From JAQBDA01 sp041301185 (GTDB lineage: Bacteria; Chloroflexota; Anaerolineae; Anaerolineales; UBA4823), in assembly GCA_041301185.1 (NCBI GenBank), contig JBFYSV010000236.1, forward strand, positions 1 to 6,653: DNA of 6,653 nucleotides, in the 5' to 3' direction. Below the pieces are notes generated by a model. That model was given only the letters and a program-made list of their open reading frames with translations. It was not told the DNA's origin and made no database searches. Positions 1 through 5,053 of the stretch are shown here, piece by piece; the first letter of the stretch is position 1; every line of letters starts with the position of its first letter. Position numbers and translations under genes: made by a program.

Positions 1-84
1 ACAATTAATAAATCCCCAAAAATATCCTTCAGGCGGGCGTAAAATCCGGTGGAGCATATCAAATGTGGTAGTATAGGCCTGATT

Positions 85-114
85 GGCGGGTAATCCATCC
101 TGTGATGGAACGCC
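85..114 (+). promoter_or_regulatory. small hairpin in the leader upstream of the moxR operon
   Basis: A perfect 6-bp inverted repeat (TCCATC at 94-99, GATGGA at 104-109) encloses a 4-base loop. An outer GGCG (85-88) can pair with CGCC (111-114), giving a stem with an internal bulge. No T-run follows, so it does not look like an intrinsic terminator. It lies just upstream of the possible promoter at 126-155 and could be a protein-binding site or part of an upstream transcript. Its role is unknown. The rest of 1-175 is AT-richer and stop-rich, and I see no gene in it. Confidence 0.3.
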
Positions 115-125
115 TACACTCGGGA

Positions 126-155
126 TTGTGTTTCCTGATTAATCTATTTTATACT
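126..155 (+). promoter_or_regulatory. possible sigma-70-type promoter for the moxR-DUF58 operon
   Basis: A -35-like TTGTGT (126-131) is separated by 18 bases from a -10-like TATACT (150-155), which is one mismatch from consensus. Transcription would start near 162, giving a leader of about 100 bases before the ATG at 266. The stretch is AT-rich compared with the coding DNA around it. The -35 match is only moderate and the host's promoter consensus is unknown, so this is a candidate only. Confidence 0.3.
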
Positions 156-265
156 TTTAATCGTAATAATCATGTGTGCAGGCTGATCACCGGGTTTTGT
201 CCCAAACGATCGACGCCCGGCGAGCCTGCCCTGAGATCAAAATTACCCCATTTTTGGAGTTCAAT

Positions 266-1222
266 ATGAAAAACGTTCAGGCCTTTGGCGAGCGGGTGGT
301 CGAAAATATCGAGAAGGTCATTGTAGGCAAGCGCTCTACCGTGGAGCTGGCGATCATTGGTTTATTGTGCCAGGGCCACTTGCTGATCGAAGACGTCCCC
401 GGCGTGGGCAAAACGGTGCTGGCGCGCAGCCTGGCGCGTTCGCTGGGATGCAAGTTCAGCCGTATCCAGTTCACCCCGGATATGCTGCCGAGTGACGTGA
501 CCGGGGTATCCATCTTCAACCAGATGAGCAGCGAGTTCGAGTTTCGCCCCGGTCCAATCATGGCCCAGATCGTGCTGGCAGATGAGATCAACCGCGCCAC
601 CCCCAAGACCCAGGCTGCCTTGCTGGAGGCGATGGAAGAGCGCCAGGTGACCGTGGATGGCGTCACCCACATCTTGCCCAGGCCCTTTATGGTCCTGGCG
701 ACCCAGAACCCGATCGAATATGAAGGCACCTTTCCCTTGCCAGAAGCCCAGCTGGACCGTTTTCTGATAAGAGTTCGCCTGGGCTACCCGCTGTTGGAGG
801 ACGAGGTTGAGATCCTCGACCGCCAACAATACCGCCACCCGCTGGACGAGCTGGAGCAGATGGTCTCCGTTGAGGAGCTCTCCGAGATGCAGGAGGCAGT
901 CAAAGGGGTCTTTGTTGCCCCGGCGGTCAAGCGCTATATCGTCAGTCTGGCGCGCCAGACCCGCGATCACCCCGAAGTGTACCTGGGCGCCAGCCCGCGC
1001 GGTAGCCTGGCGCTTTACCGCACCTCTCAGGCACGCGCTGCCCTCAGCGGTCGAGATTACGTGCTGCCGGATGACGTCAAAGCCCTGACAGTGCCGACAT
1101 TTGCCCATCGAATGATCCTCGGTCCGGCAGCCCGTCTGCGCGACCTGGAAGCCGATGAGATTGCGCTTGAAATCCAAAACAGTGTCCCGGTGCCGGGGGG
1201 CGATATGACCATGGAGAAATAG
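266..1222 (+). CDS. MoxR-family AAA+ ATPase
   Basis: This is a 318-residue cytoplasmic AAA+ ATPase of the MoxR group, the usual length for the family. Seen in order: Walker A PGVGKT (45-50), Walker B LADE (104-107), sensor 1 in ATQNP (N148), a likely arginine finger in LDRF (R165), and sensor 2 in SPRGS (R245) within the C-terminal lid domain. MoxR ATPases are thought to act as chaperones that assemble or activate protein complexes, usually with a von Willebrand or DUF58 partner encoded next door, as here. The ATG at 266 is chosen because GGAG lies 6 bases upstream (256-259) and the protein then begins with the normal family N-terminus. An in-frame GTG at 176 would add 30 residues with no visible ribosome site and no family resemblance. 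The stop is 2 bases before the next gene, so the two are very probably co-transcribed and translationally coupled. The specific client cannot be told from the sequence. Confidence 0.95.
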   Translation: MKNVQAFGERVVENIEKVIVGKRSTVELAIIGLLCQGHLLIEDVPGVGKTVLARSLARSLGCKFSRIQFTPDMLPSDVTGVSIFNQMSSEFEFRPGPIMAQIVLADEINRATPKTQAALLEAMEERQVTVDGVTHILPRPFMVLATQNPIEYEGTFPLPEAQLDRFLIRVRLGYPLLEDEVEILDRQQYRHPLDELEQMVSVEELSEMQEAVKGVFVAPAVKRYIVSLARQTRDHPEVYLGASPRGSLALYRTSQARAALSGRDYVLPDDVKALTVPTFAHRMILGPAARLRDLEADEIALEIQNSVPVPGGDMTMEK

Positions 1223-1224
1223 GC

Positions 1225-2499
1225 GTGACTTCTGGTCAACGCGTCGTTCTGATCTTGCTGGTTGCCAGCCTGCTGGGGGGTGTCGTCTCAGGGTCGGTAT
1301 TTTATTACCGGCTGGCTTACCTGTGGCTGTTCTTGTTCGTTGGCAGCTGGATCCTCTCCAAGCTGGCGCTGCGGGGTGTGATCCTGAAGCGCACGGCGCG
1401 CTCACTGCGCTCGCAGGTGGGGCAGATCTTCGAAGAGCGCTTTGAAGTCCAGAATCAAAGCCGCCTGCCGCGCCTATGGCTGGAGGTCCGGGATAACTCG
1501 CCCTTGCCCGGCTCGCGCGGCTCTCAAGTTTTAAGCCTGATCGGCGGCCGCGAGAGCCGTTCTTACCTGGTGCGGACCCGCTTGATGAAGCGCGGCGTTT
1601 TCCCGTTGGGAGACACAGTGCTCTCATCCGGCGATTTGTTTGGTCTTTTCCCGGTCAGCCTAAAATACCCGGCGGAGGAATCGCTGCTGGTCTACCCGAT
1701 GATGGTGGATGTGCAGGCTTTCCCCAGCCCCATGGGCTGGCTTTCCGGGGGCGAGGCGGTTCGCCGGCGCACCCAGCAGATCACTGCCAATGCCTCCGGG
1801 GTGCGCGAGTACGAGCAAGGCGACCCGCTCAACCGCATCCACTGGCTGAGCACCGCCCGGCGCAACCGCTTCATGGTTAAGGAATTCGAGCTGGACCCGA
1901 TGGCGGAGGTATGGATTATTGTGGATGCTTACCGCCACGTGCATGCTGCCCTGCCATTTCCGGATATCCAGCTGGATGAGCGCGAGATGTGGCGGCCCAG
2001 CGTGCGCGTCCCCTTGCCGCCCTCGACGGAAGAGTACGCGGTCAGCGTGGCGGCTTCATTAGCCCGCTTTTACTTGCAGCGTGGCCGAGTGGTTGGACTG
2101 ATCAGCGCCGGGCAGGCGATGCGCGTCTTGTCTGCAGAGCGGGGCGGGCGCCAGCTCAGCAAAATCCTGGAGACGCTGGCGTTGCTTTCGGCAGATGGCA
2201 GGCTGGCTCTCGAATCGCTGGTCCAGGCTGGCGTCCAGGTGATCCCGCGCGGCAGCACGGTGGTGCTGATCACCCCCGACTCCGGCGACGGCGTTTCCCT
2301 CACGGCTGAGTTCTTGATGCGGCGCGGGATGCGCCCAGTGGCGGTGTTGGTGGACGCGGCCAGCTTTGGTGGGGCAGGCAAAGCCGAGCGGCTGGAAAAC
2401 GACCTGCGCATTCTGCGCATCCCGGTCTGCCGGATCGCTAACGGGGATGACCTGGCAGCCAAGCTGTCTGATCCTGCCCAGCCCCAGATGTGGAAATGA
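1225..2499 (+). CDS. DUF58 family membrane-anchored protein (MoxR partner)
   Basis: The protein has 424 residues. Two hydrophobic segments near the N-terminus (about 8-27 and 30-48) should anchor it in the inner membrane, with the rest of the chain as a large soluble part. The DUF58 signature is clear at about 195-221: EYEQGDPLNRIHW, then a basic stretch and the FMVKEFE segment. It is followed by a von Willebrand-like fold beginning VWIIVDAY (about 229-236). In a classical metal-binding (MIDAS) site that strand would carry DxSxS; here the residues are D234, Y236 and H238, so the site looks degenerate. The start is a GTG 2 bases after the moxR stop, with GGAG 8 bases upstream inside moxR (1213-1216), which indicates translational coupling. 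DUF58 proteins are routinely paired with MoxR ATPases, but their biochemical role is poorly defined. The transglutaminase-like third gene common in such operons is absent; the next gene is convergent. Confidence 0.94.
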   Translation: MTSGQRVVLILLVASLLGGVVSGSVFYYRLAYLWLFLFVGSWILSKLALRGVILKRTARSLRSQVGQIFEERFEVQNQSRLPRLWLEVRDNSPLPGSRGSQVLSLIGGRESRSYLVRTRLMKRGVFPLGDTVLSSGDLFGLFPVSLKYPAEESLLVYPMMVDVQAFPSPMGWLSGGEAVRRRTQQITANASGVREYEQGDPLNRIHWLSTARRNRFMVKEFELDPMAEVWIIVDAYRHVHAALPFPDIQLDEREMWRPSVRVPLPPSTEEYAVSVAASLARFYLQRGRVVGLISAGQAMRVLSAERGGRQLSKILETLALLSADGRLALESLVQAGVQVIPRGSTVVLITPDSGDGVSLTAEFLMRRGMRPVAVLVDAASFGGAGKAERLENDLRILRIPVCRIANGDDLAAKLSDPAQPQMWK

Positions 2500-2501
2500 G
2501 A

Positions 2502-2978
2502 TCAGGGACCTGGCTGGCAAGCCGCGGATAACCGGCGGCGCGCTTCGAGCAGCTCTGATCTTTCCCGCGTATCGACCGTTTCCAACTCCCATTGTTCCAA
2601 ATGGGGCTGCCATTTTTCCCACACAGCACGCTGCCAGTAAGCTAAATTCCCCTCTCCTCGCGCCTGTACCTGCGCCAGCCATTCCAGGTCGTTCTCCAAC
2701 AGAGCCAGATCTAGCTCGAAAGACGTGTAGCAGCAAGCGCTTGGCGGCAGGCGCTCCGCCTTTGCCGCCGGATAGGTCGTCCCTTCAACGAGCTTGTAGG
2801 GGGCAAGCTTGAACAGACCAGCCAGCAAGGTGATCGTTCGCTCGCTGGGCAGGGATAACTCCATCTCGATATGCGACATTGCCACGCGCGAGATCGCCAG
2901 GCGGTACGCCAGGTCTTGTTGGGTCCAGCCGCGCTCCTGGCGCAGCCGGGCGATGCGCTTGCCGATGCTCTCCTGCAC
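2502..2978 (-). CDS. XRE-family helix-turn-helix transcriptional regulator
   Basis: This 158-residue protein has an N-terminal Cro/C1-type DNA-binding domain at about 5-63: IGKRIARLRQERGWTQQDLA, then the recognition-helix region ISRVAMSHIE and the trailing LPSERTITLLAGLF. The C-terminal part (about 82-155) is predicted helical, with several tryptophans (W100, W115, W120, W123, W130) and many charged residues. It may be a dimerisation or sensing domain, and I do not recognise a named family for it. The start is a GTG at 2978 with a strong AAGGAG (plus strand 2984-2989) 5 bases upstream; no in-frame ATG lies nearby. The gene is divergent from gmd across about 210 bases that contain a near-perfect palindrome (3067-3089), a plausible operator for this protein. 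Its stop is 2 bases from the convergent DUF58 stop. I see no convincing promoter for this strand. The targets are unknown; autoregulation and control of gmd are inferences from position. Confidence 0.9.
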   Translation of the reverse strand: MQESIGKRIARLRQERGWTQQDLAYRLAISRVAMSHIEMELSLPSERTITLLAGLFKLAPYKLVEGTTYPAAKAERLPPSACCYTSFELDLALLENDLEWLAQVQARGEGNLAYWQRAVWEKWQPHLEQWELETVDTRERSELLEARRRLSAACQPGP

Positions 2979-3066
2979 GTTGGCTCCTTCTGAGGCATGA
3001 TGATACTCGAAAAATTCGCCTGCGCCGGGGGTTTACCCCATCATCAATCTGGGAATATCTACCCTG

Positions 3067-3089
3067 GTTTGCTAAGCCACTTAGCAGAC
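3067..3089. promoter_or_regulatory. palindromic operator candidate between the XRE gene and gmd
   Basis: Perfect 7-bp arms TGCTAAG (3070-3076) and CTTAGCA (3080-3086) flank a 3-base centre (CCA). After one mismatch, two more pairs match (GT at 3067-3068 with AC at 3088-3089), giving 9 of 10 paired positions. The size and symmetry suit a dimeric helix-turn-helix protein. The site overlaps the -35 element of the predicted gmd promoter (3085-3090) and is centred about 100 bases upstream of the XRE start codon. No T-run follows, so a terminator is unlikely. Binding by the neighbouring XRE protein is inferred from position alone. Confidence 0.5.
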
Positions 3090-3113
3090 AAAGCGCCGAT
3101 AATCGGGTATAGT
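3085..3113 (+). promoter_or_regulatory. gmd: probable sigma-70-type promoter for gmd
   Basis: A -35-like CAGACA (3085-3090, four of six consensus bases) lies 17 bases before a -10-like TATAGT (3108-3113, five of six). The expected transcription start is near 3120, giving a leader of about 70 bases before the ATG at 3190. The palindrome at 3067-3089 covers most of the -35, so a protein bound there could block or help polymerase. The assignment rests on motif match and spacing only. Confidence 0.42.
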
Positions 3114-3120
3114 AATTCGT

Positions 3121-3165
3121 AGTTACGCAGCTCATGGAGAGGAACCCACCAACTGCGTAAGAACT
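3121..3165 (+). promoter_or_regulatory. 5'-leader stem-loop of the gmd mRNA
   Basis: A perfect 8-bp inverted repeat, TTACGCAG (3123-3130) and CTGCGTAA (3153-3160), encloses a 22-base loop. Two more pairs (AG at 3121-3122 with CT at 3164-3165) can form across a bulge. The structure would sit at the very 5' end of the transcript predicted from the promoter at 3085-3113. The loop contains a purine-rich GGAGAGG resembling a ribosome site but not positioned for gmd, whose own GGAGG (3177-3181) lies outside the stem. Possible roles are mRNA stabilisation, control of translation, or a DNA-level protein site. I do not recognise a known riboswitch class. Confidence 0.4.
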
Positions 3166-3189
3166 AGTAATACTATGGAGGTACCCAAG

Positions 3190-4155
3190 ATGACTGCAAA
3201 GCGCGCCTTAGTAACTGGCATCACCGGGCAGGACGGATCGTATCTGGCAGAGCTGCTGCTGGAGCAAGGTTATGAAGTGATCGGCATGGTACGCCGGTCG
3301 AGCACGATCAATTTCGAGCGCATTCACCATATCCAGGAGCAGGTCGAGCTGGCCTCCGGTGATCTGCTCGACCAGGCTTCCTTGATCGACATCCTGGAGC
3401 GCTATCGCCCGGGGGAGGTCTATAACCTGGCGGCCCAATCTTTTGTGCAGACTTCCTGGAGCCAGCCGGTCTTCACCGGCGAGGTAACCGCCCTGGGCGT
3501 GACCCGCCTGCTGGATGCCATCCGCCTGGTCGACCCGGGCATCCGTTTCTACCAGGCCAGCACCAGCGAGATGTTCGGCAAAGTGCGCGCCGTGCCACAG
3601 AACGAAGAGACCTCCTTCTACCCGCGCAGCCCGTACGGGGTTGCCAAGGTCTACGGGCACTGGATCACCGTCAATTACCGGGAAAGCTACGACCTGTACG
3701 CCACTTCAGGGATCTGCTTCAACCATGAAAGCCCGCGCCGCGGCCACGAGTTCGTCACCCGCAAGATCGCCCGCGGGGCAGCCCGCATCAAGCGCGGTTT
3801 GCAAAAAGAGCTGCGCCTGGGCAACCTGGATGCCCAGCGTGATTGGGGTTACGCGCCGGATTACGTCTACGGGATGTGGCTGATGCTGCAGCAGGACACC
3901 CCTGAAGACTATATCCTGGCGACCGGGCGCACCCACACCGTGGAGCGCTTTGTGGAGCTGGCTTTCGAAGCCGTAGGGCTGGATTACCGGGATTACGTTG
4001 TCCAGGACCCGCGCTTCATGCGCCCGGCAGAGGTGGACCTGCTGGTGGGCGACCCGTCCAAAGCCAAACAGAAGCTCGGCTGGCAAGCCACCACCCCGTT
4101 CGAGGAGCTGGTGCGCCTGATGGTAGAGGCGGAGATGGACTCCAAAGAAGATTAG
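3190..4155 (+). CDS. gmd: GDP-mannose 4,6-dehydratase
   Basis: This cytoplasmic short-chain dehydrogenase/reductase-type enzyme converts GDP-D-mannose to GDP-4-dehydro-6-deoxy-D-mannose, the precursor of GDP-fucose, GDP-rhamnose and related sugars for surface glycans. It has 321 residues, within the range of short bacterial forms (E. coli about 373). Visible motifs are the nucleotide-binding GITGQDG (10-16), RRSS (35-38), NLAAQSFVQTSW (79-90), the active-site TSE (T125, E127), and YGVAK with Y149 and K153. Also present are the family hallmarks FNHESPRRG (177-185), NLDAQRDWG (212-220) and RPAEVDLLVGDPSKA (278-292). T125/E127/Y149/K153 line up with the E. coli catalytic residues at a constant offset of 7. 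The ATG at 3190 is preferred because GGAGG (3177-3181) lies 8 bases upstream; an in-frame ATG at 3175 overlaps that site. No reductase or epimerase partner for the next step (fcl or rmd) is in the window. Transcription probably begins near 3120. Confidence 0.96.
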   Translation: MTAKRALVTGITGQDGSYLAELLLEQGYEVIGMVRRSSTINFERIHHIQEQVELASGDLLDQASLIDILERYRPGEVYNLAAQSFVQTSWSQPVFTGEVTALGVTRLLDAIRLVDPGIRFYQASTSEMFGKVRAVPQNEETSFYPRSPYGVAKVYGHWITVNYRESYDLYATSGICFNHESPRRGHEFVTRKIARGAARIKRGLQKELRLGNLDAQRDWGYAPDYVYGMWLMLQQDTPEDYILATGRTHTVERFVELAFEAVGLDYRDYVVQDPRFMRPAEVDLLVGDPSKAKQKLGWQATTPFEELVRLMVEAEMDSKED

Positions 4156-4217
4156 CGAGGCTGTGGTCGTGGCTTCCGGGTTGGACCGTTTTAATTATTG
4201 AAAAGAGCGGGTGTCCC

Positions 4218-4982
4218 ATGCTGAGGGTGATCATCTTCCTTGGATTATTGCTTACCTGCGCTGGCTGCATTTCACCAGCGGAGACGCCGCGCCCCAGCCC
4301 GTCTTTGACGGCAGCGAGGCAAATCACGCAGACGGAAGACGTCTACTCACAGAAGCGCCAGGCGATGGTGCGCGAGCAGATCGAGCTGCGCGGGGTGGGG
4401 CAGGCCTCCGTCCTGGAGGCCATGCGCCGGGTGGAGCGCCACCGCTTTGTCCCGGAAGACTACCTGGACCAGGCGTATGACGATCACCCCCTGCCGATCG
4501 GTTTCGGTCAGACCATCTCGCAACCGTATATCGTCGCCCTGATGAGCGAATCGCTGGGTGTGGAAGCCGGTGACCGAGTTCTGGAGATCGGCACGGGCAG
4601 CGGCTACCAGGCAGCCGTCCTGGCAGAGATGGGGGTGGAGGTGTACACCGTCGAGGTCGTCCCCGAGCTTGCCAGCCAGGCAGCGCAGCGCCTGGAGGAG
4701 TTGGGCTACGACAGTGTCCAGGTGCTGGCTGCGGACGGGTATTACGGCTGGGAAGAGCACGCCCCCTACGATGCCATCATCGTCACCGCCGCCCCGGACC
4801 ATCTGCCGCAACCCCTGGCAAACCAGCTCGCTGAAGGCGGGCGGCTGGTGATCCCCATCGGGCCGGTGGGTATGGTACAAACCTTGTGGCAGTTTGAGAA
4901 GGCCGGCGGCGAGCTGGAGGCAACCAACCTGGGCGCGGTGCGCTTTGTGCCTTTCACCCGAGAGTCATCTGATGAAAATTAA
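4218..4982 (+). CDS. pcm: protein-L-isoaspartate O-methyltransferase with lipoprotein-like signal
   Basis: This enzyme family methylates isoaspartyl residues in aged proteins using S-adenosylmethionine, starting their repair. The 254-residue protein shows family hallmarks: RHRFVPEDY (75-83), PLPIGFGQTISQPYIVALM (91-109), SAM motif I VLEIGTGSGYQ (121-131), VYTVEVVPELA (142-152), and IIVTAAPDHLPQPL (187-200) followed by GGRLVIPIG (207-215). Unlike the classic cytoplasmic enzyme (about 210 residues), it has an extra N-terminus: R3, a hydrophobic run (about 4-13), then TCAGC with a candidate lipid-modified Cys17 and a proline-rich, low-complexity linker up to about residue 40. The -3 position of the lipobox is Cys rather than Leu/Val/Ile, so lipidation is likely but not certain. 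The catalytic domain then starts around residue 43. The ATG has only a weak purine-rich ribosome site (AAGAG near 4203-4207). The gene follows gmd by 62 bases on the same strand. Co-transcription is possible, but the functional link is not obvious. Confidence 0.92.
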   Translation: MLRVIIFLGLLLTCAGCISPAETPRPSPSLTAARQITQTEDVYSQKRQAMVREQIELRGVGQASVLEAMRRVERHRFVPEDYLDQAYDDHPLPIGFGQTISQPYIVALMSESLGVEAGDRVLEIGTGSGYQAAVLAEMGVEVYTVEVVPELASQAAQRLEELGYDSVQVLAADGYYGWEEHAPYDAIIVTAAPDHLPQPLANQLAEGGRLVIPIGPVGMVQTLWQFEKAGGELEATNLGAVRFVPFTRESSDEN

Positions 4983-5053
4983 CTTGATTATGGGTTGAGT
5001 GGACATCCTGGCAATGAGTCGAATGCTTATCCGAAACGAACTTTAGTTAATTC

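Noticed and set aside
176..265. Upstream GTG start for the MoxR protein, adding 30 residues
   Set aside because: There is no ribosome site before 176, and the added residues do not look like the family. The ATG at 266 has GGAG at good spacing.
362..1627. Long antisense open frame (421 codons, minus strand) across moxR and DUF58
   Set aside because: It is opposite two genes with unmistakable family motifs, its translation is rich in Arg, Gly, Ala and Gln with no recognisable domain, and it is explained by the GC-rich codon pattern of the plus-strand genes.
2059..2736. 225-codon minus-strand frame spanning the DUF58/XRE junction
   Set aside because: It overlaps both recognised genes in a different frame and shows no domain. 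The XRE frame has a strong ribosome site and a clear helix-turn-helix.
3021..3035. GGGG/CCCC inverted repeat around TTTA in the XRE-gmd gap
   Set aside because: The 4-bp arms are of one base only. This is expected by chance in GC-rich DNA and is not placed like a terminator.
4165..4192. Possible terminator after gmd (GGTC at 4165-4168, GACC at 4184-4187, then TTTT)
   Set aside because: The stem is only 4 bp with a 15-base loop, and the T-run is short. Too weak to call.
4983..5053. Bidirectional terminator between the convergent pcm and membrane-protein genes
   Set aside because: The stretch is AT-rich but has no stem longer than 4 bp followed by a T-run on either strand.
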